DNA from: Chloroflexota bacterium
Lineage (GTDB): Bacteria; Chloroflexota; Dehalococcoidia; E44-bin15
Reading direction: 5' to 3'
Assembly (NCBI GenBank): GCA_030626475.1
Contig: DAOUOW010000006.1
Span: 1 to 40,801 of the forward strand
DNA length: 40,801 bases
Under the pieces are notes generated by a model. That model did not search any database. It was given only the letters and a program-made list of their open reading frames with translations, and was not told where the DNA came from. How positions within the stretch are numbered: position 1 is the first letter of the stretch; each line of letters begins with the position of its first letter. A program made the position numbers and the translations under genes. Positions 1 through 7,174 of the stretch are shown here, one piece after another.

Positions 1-86
1 GGAGAGATAATGCCCCAAAATAGCATGGCAAGGAAGGAGCTGAAAAAGAAGCCGCCAACTGCCGTGGGGATGGCCAAATAACCCAT
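1..86 (-). CDS. Small membrane protein, N-terminal fragment cut by window edge
   Basis: This reading frame is not in the ORF track because it runs off the left edge. An ATG at 86 on the minus strand is preceded by a near-perfect Shine-Dalgarno AAGGAGGT (plus coordinates 92-99) with a 5-nt spacer. The 28 visible codons read MGYLAIPTAVGGFFFSSFLAML and so on: glycine, phenylalanine and leucine rich with no charged residue, so they probably begin a transmembrane segment. It lies 54 nt downstream of the PAC2 gene on the same strand and is probably the last visible member of that operon. Function cannot be assigned. The start is well supported; the identity is unknown. Confidence 0.6.
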   Translation of the reverse strand, partial: MGYLAIPTAVGGFFFSSFLAMLFWGIIS

Positions 87-140
87 TCTCTACCTCCTTT
101 CTCTACAATAATGGCTAATCAAACATCGCGAGGTCAAAAA

Positions 141-1019
141 TTAATTGCCTTTCTCCCACTCCCTTTTGAGGAATCGCTCCACATCGCCCAAGAGCTCCTC
201 GGTGCTGAGCTCAAGCAGCTCTTGAATCCCCTCCTCAGCGCTCGCCTGTTCCAGTTGGTCAAAATAGTCGAGAAGCCTTTTCGCCTCCTCAGCATGTGAC
301 TCCCTGAGCGCCGCGATATTCCTCCCCATTTCCTCTTCCTCCCGCTTCGCCCACTCATCGAGCTCAGCGAGGTCGAGCTCAATACCCAACAACTTAATGA
401 GAACTTCGAGAACGGCTTTAGAGGACTTGGGGTTTGGTATTGGAGTGGTATAGATTGGTATCTCGCCCAGGAGACAAATGCCCTCCATATTCCTTCTCTT
501 GGCAACGCCCAGCAGTAGGCCGTTCAAGCCACTGATGGTGCCGGCAGCCATGGGTGTCACGTCCATCCCTTTAAGCTCTTCGGCTAGCCTGGGCTCGGTG
601 GCCGCCCCCAGGATCTTCGGCCTGCTCGTGTGATAGATATGGCTGGGGGCTGCGGCGAAGGTGTACACCCCTTTAGTCTTGAACCTCTGAGCTACATCCA
701 AGACAAGATTGGCCAATTGATATCCCCTCGCTACGGGCTGAGCCTCGCCGAGGAAGATTATGAGGTCTTTTTCCCCCCCACTTCTCCAAAAATAGAATTT
801 GCTCTCAGGGAATTCTGGCTCTCCCACCACCTGATCGTGAACCGAAACTGCGCCCAGATCGAAGAAGTTGTACGGCTCGATGGTTGCCAGTTCTTCAGCG
901 CCCAATTTATCCCTTAAATATCTGGCGGCTATTATGGCCACCCCCCCCATCCCAGGCCAGGCGGCAATCAGGGATGGATTTCTAAGCTCAGGCTCGCTAT
1001 GAAATGTGATCCCTTCCAT
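141..1019 (-). CDS. PAC2 family protein (proteasome assembly chaperone 2-like), paralogue A
   Basis: 292 aa, matching the PAC2 (former DUF75) fold family. The family includes archaeal and eukaryotic proteasome assembly chaperones and many uncharacterised bacterial proteins. The typical N-terminal stretch is visible (NPSLIAAWPGMGGVAIIAARYL, residues about 14-34), followed by an alternating beta/alpha core and the glycine-rich GTISGLNGLLLG near residue 162. The C-terminal 80 residues are strongly charged and probably helical or coiled (EEEEMGRNIAALRESHAEEAKRL). It shares the core (YLRDKLGA.E, IEPY.FFD, FP.SKFY.W) with the gene just upstream, so the two are paralogues. Its ATG at 1019 lies 15 nt after the upstream stop. 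The bacterial role is unknown; a homo- or heterodimeric scaffold is an inference from family architecture. Confidence 0.85.
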   Translation of the reverse strand: MEGITFHSEPELRNPSLIAAWPGMGGVAIIAARYLRDKLGAEELATIEPYNFFDLGAVSVHDQVVGEPEFPESKFYFWRSGGEKDLIIFLGEAQPVARGYQLANLVLDVAQRFKTKGVYTFAAAPSHIYHTSRPKILGAATEPRLAEELKGMDVTPMAAGTISGLNGLLLGVAKRRNMEGICLLGEIPIYTTPIPNPKSSKAVLEVLIKLLGIELDLAELDEWAKREEEEMGRNIAALRESHAEEAKRLLDYFDQLEQASAEEGIQELLELSTEELLGDVERFLKREWEKGN

Positions 1020-1034
1020 GATACGCCCCCGCTC

Positions 1035-1814
1035 CTATTGCTCCTCCTTAAAGAAGTCGCCGTAATCGATAGTGAAGTCCTCGAGGAAGGCCCAGGAGGC
1101 CTTCTTCACTATTTCGTCCATCTCCTCTTCAGCTTGCTCAATCAACGGGTCGAACTCATCAAGAGCAATCCCGATGCCCAGCATAGTGGTCAAAACCCGG
1201 AGCACAGCCCGACACGATTTGTGATAGGTTCCGGTAGCATAGTGCGGCGCTTCTGACAGCAGGTAGACGCCCTGAAATCCTCTCTCCCGAGCCAGGCTGA
1301 GAACAACGCCATTCATGCTGATAAGGTTTCTCTCCTGGATGGGGATTACCGGATATTGCTCCAGGTATGGCACGAGCTTGGCATCGTTTACCACCCCGAA
1401 GACCCTGGGCTCCGCAGTGTGAGAAACAAGCGAAGGAAAGGCCCAAATGGTATATATCCTGGGCACATGGAATCGCTGCCCAACCTCGAGCAGGAGACTA
1501 GCGTATTCATAGCGTCCCACTTGCGGTTCGTAATCGGCAATAAAAAGGATGAGGTCATCGCCATCGCCATTTTTCCAGTAATAGAACTTGCTCTGGGGGA
1601 ATTCCAGTTCCTCGACCACCCCATTTCCCACTTCAATAGAGGGGTCAAAGAAATCATAGGGCTCGATGTGCCCAAACTCCTGGGCCCCTAGCTTGTCCCT
1701 CAAGTAGGCAACAGCCTCTGTCCCCACATCGCCAATAGAACCCCAGGCCAAAATCAGGCGGGGATTCTTCAACTGCGGCTCTCTATCAATCTTTAGCTGG
1801 GCTCTAGCTGGCAA
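1035..1814 (-). CDS. PAC2 family protein, paralogue B
   Basis: 259 aa, second PAC2-family protein of the operon. The N-terminal motif NPRLILAWGSIGDVGTEAVAYLRDKLGA aligns with paralogue A, as do HIEPYDFFDP and FPQSKFYYWKNGDGDDLILF. Where A has the flexible PGMGG element, this copy has GSIGD, so the two have diverged in the loop that often differs between PAC2 subunits. The start is TTG at 1814, preceded by AGGAGG with a 10-nt spacer; no better in-frame start is visible. The C-terminal tail is acidic but about 35 residues shorter than in paralogue A. It sits between the cupin gene and paralogue A. That the pair form a heterodimer is inference. Confidence 0.82.
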   Translation of the reverse strand: MPARAQLKIDREPQLKNPRLILAWGSIGDVGTEAVAYLRDKLGAQEFGHIEPYDFFDPSIEVGNGVVEELEFPQSKFYYWKNGDGDDLILFIADYEPQVGRYEYASLLLEVGQRFHVPRIYTIWAFPSLVSHTAEPRVFGVVNDAKLVPYLEQYPVIPIQERNLISMNGVVLSLARERGFQGVYLLSEAPHYATGTYHKSCRAVLRVLTTMLGIGIALDEFDPLIEQAEEEMDEIVKKASWAFLEDFTIDYGDFFKEEQ

Positions 1815-1837
1815 GGCTTGTCCACCTCCTCATAAAG

Positions 1838-2182
1838 CTAGTTCTTGCTTATCCTGATCCGATAATTCGGCGGCAGGGCCTGGCCTTCCTTACCCACAGC
1901 CACGCTGACGGTGATAACCCTGAGAGGCGCCCTGCCCTTTGACCTTATGAAATGAACGCTCTTAGGCGGGATGTAAACAATATCGCCCGCCTTTACTTCC
2001 CGTGCTTCCCCGGAAAGGAACATCTCACCCTTGCCTTCAACGATATAATAAGCCTCCTCAATCCCATCATGAGCATGGGGCTTAAATCCCTCCCCCATGT
2101 CGAGCACGGTGTCCCAAATACCCAGCAAGCGAAGCGTGCCATCTTGAGGCCCTATGCCTTGTGCAATATCCCTGATAATCAT
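1838..2182 (-). CDS. Cupin-domain protein
   Basis: 114 aa, a single small cupin beta-barrel. Cupin motif 1 is visible as PHAHDGIEEAYYIVEGKG, with the two metal-binding histidines and the glutamate, and motif 2 as GDIVYIPPKSVHFIRS, with the third histidine. A divalent metal site is therefore expected. Proteins of this size are often isomerases, dioxygenases or ligand sensors; the substrate cannot be read from sequence. It is first in the minus-strand operon with the two PAC2 genes (23 nt to the next start), behind a plausible promoter at 2229-2258. ATG at 2182 has a modest GAGAGGT Shine-Dalgarno. Confidence 0.85.
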   Translation of the reverse strand: MIIRDIAQGIGPQDGTLRLLGIWDTVLDMGEGFKPHAHDGIEEAYYIVEGKGEMFLSGEAREVKAGDIVYIPPKSVHFIRSKGRAPLRVITVSVAVGKEGQALPPNYRIRISKN

Positions 2183-2228
2183 GACCTCTCACCCCTCGTG
2201 CGCCCTTAAGTGTGATTCCCTATGCTCT

Positions 2229-2258
2229 ATTGTAATTTATCATCCAACAAGAAATCAA
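2229..2258 (-). promoter_or_regulatory. Putative sigma-70 promoter of the cupin-PAC2 operon
   Basis: On the minus strand TTGATT (2253-2258) is followed after 18 nt by TACAAT (2229-2234), about 45 nt upstream of the cupin ATG. The match is moderate; no experimental support is implied. Confidence 0.45.
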
Positions 2259-2288
2259 TCGCCCTGTTGTCAAAGGGATTCCAGGGCA

Positions 2289-2316
2289 AGCCTCACCTCA
2301 AGAGGCCGCTTAGGAG
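2289..2316. repeat. 28-bp perfect direct repeat, copy 1
   Basis: The sequence beginning AGCCTCACCTCAAGAGGCCG is repeated without mismatch at 2697-2724. It contains a short inverted repeat, GCCTC-(7 nt)-GAGGC. This copy lies about 80 nt downstream of the small gene's stop codon. Confidence 0.95.
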
Positions 2317-2396
2317 GCGTTAAGGCCCAATGAAGTCAATGCGGAGGACATGGAGCGACAACTGAGCATTGAAGGTTTGCCCACTGGCTTGAGAAA

Positions 2397-2612
2397 TCAA
2401 CGGGTTTCTGAGAGCTGTTGGGCAATTCGCTTGTTATTCTCGTCCAAGACGTCGAGCAATGCTTCAAGCGCAATACTAAGGTGGTGGCCGATAGTTTTCT
2501 CAACCCAATCGTACACATCAGGGGTATGAGGTGGCTCCTGAAGTTCTTTCTGGGTGATCTTCTCATCAAGGAGATTTAGAAGCTCATCATGAGTTAGTCC
2601 AATAGTTTCCAT
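2397..2612 (-). CDS. Small hypothetical protein
   Basis: 71 aa from ATG at 2612 (METIGLTHDELLNLLDEKITQKEL and so on). The ORF track starts three codons earlier at a GTG, but the AGGGGG Shine-Dalgarno is correctly spaced only for the ATG. The protein is acidic and predicted largely helical, with no Cys, signal peptide or membrane segment. The C-terminal half (SIALEALLDVLDENNKRIAQQL) could form an amphipathic or coiled-coil helix suited to dimerisation. A convincing promoter at 2657-2685 supports real expression. I do not recognise a family. The promoter and gene together are bracketed by the 28-bp direct repeats. Confidence 0.6.
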   Translation of the reverse strand: METIGLTHDELLNLLDEKITQKELQEPPHTPDVYDWVEKTIGHHLSIALEALLDVLDENNKRIAQQLSETR

Positions 2613-2656
2613 AGCGGCCACCCCCTAATAAGTGAATGACTCATTACGCAGATGAG

Positions 2657-2685
2657 AGTATAAAACTTTGAGGTGAAGAAGGCAA
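2657..2685 (-). promoter_or_regulatory. Sigma-70-like promoter for the small hypothetical gene
   Basis: On the minus strand TTGCCT (2680-2685), a 17-nt spacer and TATACT (2657-2662) lie about 45 nt upstream of the ATG at 2612. Repeat copy 2 begins 12 nt upstream of the -35 element. Confidence 0.6.
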
Positions 2686-2696
2686 GATGGTCATCG

Positions 2697-2724
2697 AGCC
2701 TCACCTCAAGAGGCCGCTTAGGAG
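2697..2724. repeat. 28-bp perfect direct repeat, copy 2
   Basis: Identical over 28 bp to 2289-2316, offset by 408 bp. It lies just upstream of the promoter of the small minus-strand gene and about 165 nt upstream of the divergent SDR gene. Confidence 0.95.
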
Positions 2725-2889
2725 ATGATAAGCTTATGCCTTCAGGTTGACAAGCACCTAAGTTTGGTGTAGCCTTCTCGCTCGGTAGCCGGGCAAAAAC
2801 TCTGGTTCATTCACAAAGACCAACTGGAGTAGTTTTCAGTCGCTGCCGAAAGGGATGAATATTTACGCATCTCAGTCGAGGAGAGAACT

Positions 2890-3747
2890 ATGAAGGAGTT
2901 CAAAGATAGAGTGGCGGTCATCACTGGCGCTGCCAGTGGCATAGGACGCGGTTTAGCCGAACGCTGTGCCCAAGAGGGCATGAAGGTTGTTCTAGCCGAT
3001 ATTGAGGAGAAAGCGCTAACCGAAACCGAAAAAGAGATGAAAGCGGCAGGAGCATCTGTGCTGGCTGTACTGACCGATGTCTCAAAAGCCAGCGATATCG
3101 AAGCGCTAGCCCGGAAGACACTCGATGCCTTTGGGGCGGTACACCTCCTGTGCAACAATGCCGGCGTCGGTCCGGGTGCCGCCTACATCTGGGAACGGAC
3201 CGTAGCTGACTGGAAATGGGTCATGGGGGTAAATCTATGGGGCGTTATTCATGGCGTTCGGGTTTTTGTCCCCATCATGCTTGAGCAAGATACTGAGTGT
3301 CACATTGTCAACACAGCCTCTGTAGGGGGGTTGATATCTAGTCCACATCTGGGGGTGTACAAGGTGACCAAGCATGGCGTAGTAACCCTCTCCGAGACGC
3401 TATACCATGAACTGGCACAGAGCGGTGCCAAAATCAATGTCTCTGTTCTGTGTCCGGCGTATGTCAACACTCAAATTATGGACGCAGAGCGAAATCGTCC
3501 CGCCGAGCTACAGAATGACCCCGCTGTGGAGAAGAAGGTGAATCCCGAAGGCCAGGCCGTACACCAAGCTATGCGCGAAGCTGTGCAGGCAGCAATGTCT
3601 CCCCAGCAGGTAGCCGATCGTGTCTTCAACGCCATCAGGGAGGAAAAGTTCTATATCTTCACCGACCCTGAGTGGAAACCCGTGATGCAAATGCGGATGG
3701 AAGACATTCTCCAAGAGCGCAATCCAACAAATCCACTGCCATTTTAG
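2890..3747 (+). CDS. Short-chain dehydrogenase/reductase (SDR family)
   Basis: 285 aa, a classical SDR with a Rossmann fold for NAD(P)(H)-dependent alcohol/ketone oxidoreduction. The cofactor motif TGAASGIG is at residues about 12-19, NNAG near 89-92, the catalytic Ser in NTASVGG and the catalytic pair in YKVTK (YxxxK). An acidic residue in VVLADIEE after the second strand suggests preference for NAD(H). The C-terminal region (PQQVADRVFNAIREEKFYIFTDPEWKPVMQMRMEDI) resembles SDRs annotated for hydrophobic or steroid-like substrates, but the substrate is not determinable. ATG at 2890 follows GAGGAGAG. It appears monocistronic, divergent from the small hypothetical gene. Confidence 0.9.
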   Translation: MKEFKDRVAVITGAASGIGRGLAERCAQEGMKVVLADIEEKALTETEKEMKAAGASVLAVLTDVSKASDIEALARKTLDAFGAVHLLCNNAGVGPGAAYIWERTVADWKWVMGVNLWGVIHGVRVFVPIMLEQDTECHIVNTASVGGLISSPHLGVYKVTKHGVVTLSETLYHELAQSGAKINVSVLCPAYVNTQIMDAERNRPAELQNDPAVEKKVNPEGQAVHQAMREAVQAAMSPQQVADRVFNAIREEKFYIFTDPEWKPVMQMRMEDILQERNPTNPLPF

Positions 3748-3824
3748 GCCCTCAATGTTCCAGCCCACAGCTTGACAAGCAGCAGAGCTCAGCTAAACTG
3801 GCTCGAAGATACCACGCCTCTAAC

Positions 3825-3853
3825 TTGACAAGCTTGTAATCTTTCTGTATAGT
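3825..3853 (+). promoter_or_regulatory. Strong sigma-70 promoter for the duplicated-domain lipoprotein
   Basis: TTGACA (3825-3830), an exact 17-nt spacer and TATAGT (3848-3853). Transcription should start near 3860, leaving a leader of about 140 nt before ATG 4003. A second weaker candidate, TTGACA-N16-TAAACT, lies at 3772-3799; both -35 boxes sit in the same decamer CTTGACAAGC. Confidence 0.7.
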
Positions 3854-3912
3854 GTCCGCACACGAAGACCGATTACGACTCCAATAGTTCACACCTAATC
3901 ATCGTGGAATGT

Positions 3913-3988
3913 TCCCTCTTAGAGGGACCCTCGTGCCGGGTGTTTGACCCGCCTCGAAAGACGTTCGTTGGCCCAAGTGCTGGCGACG
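3913..3988 (+). promoter_or_regulatory. Structured 5' leader with three consecutive hairpins
   Basis: Three inverted repeats follow the promoter: TCCCTC-TTA-GAGGGA (3913-3927), CGGGT-GTTTG-ACCCG (3937-3951), and a bulged stem CGTTG.CC/GGCGACG (3966-3988) that ends right against the Shine-Dalgarno AAAGGAG (3989-3995). No known riboswitch consensus was recognised. A role in translation control of the lipoprotein gene is inference. Confidence 0.4.
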
Positions 3989-4002
3989 AAAGGAGATGAC
4001 GG

Positions 4003-5028
4003 ATGAAAGCCAAGAAACTCATTGTATTGACTCTCTGCGCCATCCTGCTGGGGTCAACGTTCGCCTGTGGCAGTGGCGGCGGCGAGGGCGAAGAATACTT
4101 GCTCTACACTGACGAAGACAACAGATTCTCCATCTTGTATCCCGAGGACTGGGTCAAATACCCAGAGGAACTATTGGAGGAGTTCGTTCTCGTTTCTTTT
4201 TGGTCCACCTCACTTTGCGGAGAGGAAGGACCAAGCTTTCGGGTTAGGACAGACGAGGTGCCTCCCGCTACCAGTATTCAGACATTTTTTGAAGCAGTGA
4301 AGCGCGCGCTGGGGGATTGGCCGGAATACACACCGATATCTGAAGAGGAACTGAGCGTCGGCGGCAGACCGGCAATTAAACATGTGTACACCTACGTTGC
4401 ACAAGCGGGAACCATAAGCGTAATGCTACTTATCTTAGTGGAAGGCACCACAGGCTGGAGTATATTCTGCTTCAGCCCATCCGCCTGCTGGAGCCAATAC
4501 GAGTCCAGCTTCGACAAGATAGTGGACAGTTTCCAGCTTCTACAGCAAGTAACTCCCACACCGACCCCGATGTCATACTCGATCTACACAGACGAGGACA
4601 ACGGCTTCTCCATCTCCTATCCAGAGGAGTGGGACATACTGCCAGAGGAACTGTGGGGCCCACTCCTCGTCCGTATTCAGGCTCCTTCATCTTGCGCAGG
4701 CGACATCCCATGCTTCAATGTGCTGAACGTGGCGCTACACTATCCTATGAGTGTTCAGACATTCAATGAAGCAAACACTCGACAGTTGTCGGCAAATGTA
4801 CCGGGATACACACTTATATCTGAAGAGGAACTCACCGTGGGCGGCAGGCCGGCTATCAAGCATGTGTATACCGATTTCTTTGAAGAGGAAAGCGGCATTA
4901 CAATGCAAGTTAGCCTGGTGGAGGGCACAAAGGCGTGGGTAATCAGCTGTTTCAGCGTGCCCGTCTGCTGGAGCCAATATGAATCCATCTTTGACACGAT
5001 AGCCGCCAGCTTTCAACTCCTGGAGTAG
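4003..5028 (+). CDS. Secreted lipoprotein with a tandemly duplicated domain
   Basis: 341 aa. The N-terminus is a lipoprotein signal (MKAKKLIVLTLCAILLGSTFAC) with lipobox STFAC, so export and lipidation at the Cys are expected. Two homologous domains of about 150 residues follow. Each starts YTDEDN.FSI.YPE.W and ends CWSQYES.FD.I..SFQLL, and they are joined by a short TPTPTP linker. Both contain SEEEL.VGGRPAIKHVYT and a pair of Cys near the C-terminus. The opening YTDEDNGFSISYPE.W resembles the PsbP-like/DUF1795 fold seen in many bacterial lipoproteins; this is an inference from pattern. The duplication is still evident in DNA (for example tctgctggagccaata in both). Function unknown, probably cell-surface. 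Confidence 0.8.
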   Translation: MKAKKLIVLTLCAILLGSTFACGSGGGEGEEYLLYTDEDNRFSILYPEDWVKYPEELLEEFVLVSFWSTSLCGEEGPSFRVRTDEVPPATSIQTFFEAVKRALGDWPEYTPISEEELSVGGRPAIKHVYTYVAQAGTISVMLLILVEGTTGWSIFCFSPSACWSQYESSFDKIVDSFQLLQQVTPTPTPMSYSIYTDEDNGFSISYPEEWDILPEELWGPLLVRIQAPSSCAGDIPCFNVLNVALHYPMSVQTFNEANTRQLSANVPGYTLISEEELTVGGRPAIKHVYTDFFEEESGITMQVSLVEGTKAWVISCFSVPVCWSQYESIFDTIAASFQLLE

Positions 5029-5051
5029 CGCTGCGGCGAGAGGAAGTTTTG

Positions 5052-5537
5052 CTATCCCCTTTCGCTGGCGAGATGCTCCTTGAGCAGGATGAGAGCCGCC
5101 TCGGCGGCGCTTTTCTTGTTTTGAAGTCGATCCCCGCTGAAGACGTGCTCAGCAGCCCTGGTGCCAAGAGCAGATGAGATTCCAATATAGAACAGCCCCA
5201 CCGGCTTTTCCGCAGTAGCGCCAGCGGGGCCGGCAATGCCGGTAGTCGATAATCCAATACTTGCGTTCATCAGCTTCCTGACGCCATCAGCCATCTCGTC
5301 AGCGGTCTGATAGCTAACGGCACCATGCCGTTCCAGGGTCTCCCCGCTCACCCCCAGAACCCCCACCTTAATCTCGTTATCGTAAGCCACCACAGAGCCT
5401 TTAAAGTAATCAGAGCTTCCGGGAACGTTGGTTATCAGATCAGATACCAGGCCTCCCGTGGCCGATTCAGCGACGGCAATGGTCAAACCGCGCTCCCGAA
5501 GCAGAACAGCGAGCTCCTGCGCTAAACCTGGTTCCAT
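5052..5537 (-). CDS. pncC: Nicotinamide-nucleotide amidohydrolase (PncC/CinA C-terminal domain)
   Basis: 161 aa from ATG at 5537. Stand-alone CinA-C/PncC enzymes deamidate nicotinamide mononucleotide to nicotinic acid mononucleotide, recycling NAD breakdown products. Family signatures are plain: TIAVAESATGGLVSDLIT, the following SSDYFKGSVVAYDNEIKVGVLGV, and STTGIAGPAGATAEKPVGLFYIGI. The ORF track starts ten codons upstream, but those codons overlap the preceding gene. AGGAGG directly before ATG 5537 decides the start. It is the last gene of the DUF1015-phosphatase-MBL-pncC operon, 7 nt after the MBL stop. No N-terminal COG1058 domain is present, as is normal for PncC. Confidence 0.92.
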   Translation of the reverse strand: MEPGLAQELAVLLRERGLTIAVAESATGGLVSDLITNVPGSSDYFKGSVVAYDNEIKVGVLGVSGETLERHGAVSYQTADEMADGVRKLMNASIGLSTTGIAGPAGATAEKPVGLFYIGISSALGTRAAEHVFSGDRLQNKKSAAEAALILLKEHLASERG

Positions 5538-5544
5538 ATTCCTC

Positions 5545-6318
5545 CTAGTCAAGCTCGGCCAGATCAAACTTCATTCCATCACGGGCAGCGATGACGCGAA
5601 CGCCGGTCTCCTCCGAGAGCCTCTTTGCCACCTCCCAGGGCTTGGCCCGCCACATGGTCATGCCGAAATGGGTCAGGATCGCCACCTTAGGCTTGAGCTC
5701 CTTAATGATCTCGCCTGCCTCAGGCACCGAGAGGTGGTCGAAGGGATGACCTGACTCCAGCCTGACCACGCTCACAATAACAAGGTCGCCCTGATAGTGA
5801 GAACATAGCTCCGGGAAAAAGCGGGTGTCCACGATGCAGGAGATGGTATGCCTCGGGCTGGCGAAAATCACCCCATAGGTCTCCACGGCGTGGTGGTGCC
5901 TGATGGGGGTCTTAAGAGTGACCTCACCGATGTTGTAGCTCTTCCCCGCCTCTAGAATTTCGATATTGTCGAGGTAAGAGCGCAGGTAATGCAGGACGAC
6001 GGGGTCGTCTTCCAGGGCATCGCGGGGGGCAAAGAGCGTCCCCCTCCTCCGCAGCCCACCATCGGTCATGGCCTCGATCATGACGTTAGCATCCGCCGAG
6101 TGATCGAGATGGCGGTGAGAGAGGACGATGGCATCAAGCTTTGAAGCCCTGAGCTTCCTCTTAGTTGCCTGGACAAGAGTGCCGGGACCGGGATCAAGGA
6201 GTATCTGTGTCCCACCAAGCTCAAGCCATAGCCCCCCCGAGGCCAGGATCTGGCTCGCCACCATCAACCGCGCCCCAGCGGTGCCGAGAAAGGTGAGCAT
6301 ATCCGTTGCTGGACTCAT
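5545..6318 (-). CDS. MBL-fold metallo-hydrolase
   Basis: 257 aa from ATG at 6318; the ORF track uses GTG 6333, five codons earlier, but GAGG is well spaced for the ATG. Metallo-beta-lactamase fold: HxHxDH appears as SHRHLDHSAD, further metal ligands are probably the His in IRHHHAVET, the Asp in CIVDTRFF and the late His in LTHFGMT. The opening LTFLGTAGAR resembles small beta-CASP-less hydrolases of the RNase Z or phosphodiesterase-like type. The substrate is unknown. It is third in a four-gene operon: the GTG alternative would leave 5 nt after the phosphatase stop, and pncC starts 7 nt after its own stop. Confidence 0.85.
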   Translation of the reverse strand: MSPATDMLTFLGTAGARLMVASQILASGGLWLELGGTQILLDPGPGTLVQATKRKLRASKLDAIVLSHRHLDHSADANVMIEAMTDGGLRRRGTLFAPRDALEDDPVVLHYLRSYLDNIEILEAGKSYNIGEVTLKTPIRHHHAVETYGVIFASPRHTISCIVDTRFFPELCSHYQGDLVIVSVVRLESGHPFDHLSVPEAGEIIKELKPKVAILTHFGMTMWRAKPWEVAKRLSEETGVRVIAARDGMKFDLAELD

Positions 6319-6338
6319 CTCTCCCTCATCCACCTGTC

Positions 6339-7172
6339 CTAGAACGACTCCACAATCACATCCTCCACCGTATTCACCCTTTTCTCCAGGTCAATGATGG
6401 CTATCGTTCTTACGGCGACATAGGCGCAAGAGGTAAATATTGTCAGGCACCGACCTCCGAACATGCTCTGCGGAGTTGTGGGCTGATGCGACCTGATCAA
6501 AAGGTCTTTCCCAAACCTGGTCATCATCTCCTGGAAATAGTCCTCCCCGAATTGAGGTCTCCCGGTGAACAGGTCGTCGCCAAGAAAGCCCCCGCTCACC
6601 TGCTGCCAATCGCCCCATGCTATCTGGCGCCACGCTTCGCTGCCAGCCCTGATTTCATCTATGGCTTCTAGATTTGCCACCTCTGGCAGCGCTCCATGCA
6701 AAGCGATGACCCCATTTTCGGTGCTCACCGCCAACGGGAGCCTGGCCAGCACCGAGGCGTATCGCTGGCGCAACTCCTGATCCAGTCGCTCCCAGAAATC
6801 GGCGGGATAAAATGGGGTCACGGCGTAGGCTTCATGATTACCCATGAGCAGGAAAACGCTCTCGGGATAAGCCAATTTCAATGAAAGTAGGTAGTTGATA
6901 TTCTCTAAAGATTGTGGCCCTCGATCGACATAATCGCCCAGGAATATCACCCTGTTCTCAGGCGTTAGATAGCTGGCGATAACCTTTTTACTGGCATCGA
7001 AATCGCCGTGGGTATCGCCAACAAAAATGGCGCGCCCAGAGCTCAGCCGAATCAAGTTGGGATCAAGCGCAAACCTCTTCTCCGCTTCCTCAAGCAGCCT
7101 TTCTATTTCATCCCTGGTTAATGCTGATACCCGGTCGGGGTCGTCAAGCATCCTTTCATATTGCTGGGACAT
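6339..7172 (-). CDS. PPP-family serine/threonine phosphatase or related metallophosphoesterase
   Basis: 277 aa with the complete PPP phosphatase signature set: GDTHGD (residues about 52-57), GDYVDRG, GNHE, then the later metal histidines in ALHGALP and RSHQP. These motifs bind the dinuclear metal centre of PP1/PP2A-like protein phosphatases, so phosphoprotein dephosphorylation is the likely activity, though bacterial relatives can also cleave nucleotides. No signal peptide or membrane segment is visible, so it is cytoplasmic. The ATG at 7172 lies 2 nt after the DUF1015 stop, indicating translational coupling. No partner Ser/Thr kinase is found in this window. Confidence 0.88.
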   Translation of the reverse strand: MSQQYERMLDDPDRVSALTRDEIERLLEEAEKRFALDPNLIRLSSGRAIFVGDTHGDFDASKKVIASYLTPENRVIFLGDYVDRGPQSLENINYLLSLKLAYPESVFLLMGNHEAYAVTPFYPADFWERLDQELRQRYASVLARLPLAVSTENGVIALHGALPEVANLEAIDEIRAGSEAWRQIAWGDWQQVSGGFLGDDLFTGRPQFGEDYFQEMMTRFGKDLLIRSHQPTTPQSMFGGRCLTIFTSCAYVAVRTIAIIDLEKRVNTVEDVIVESF

Positions 7173-7174
7173 TT

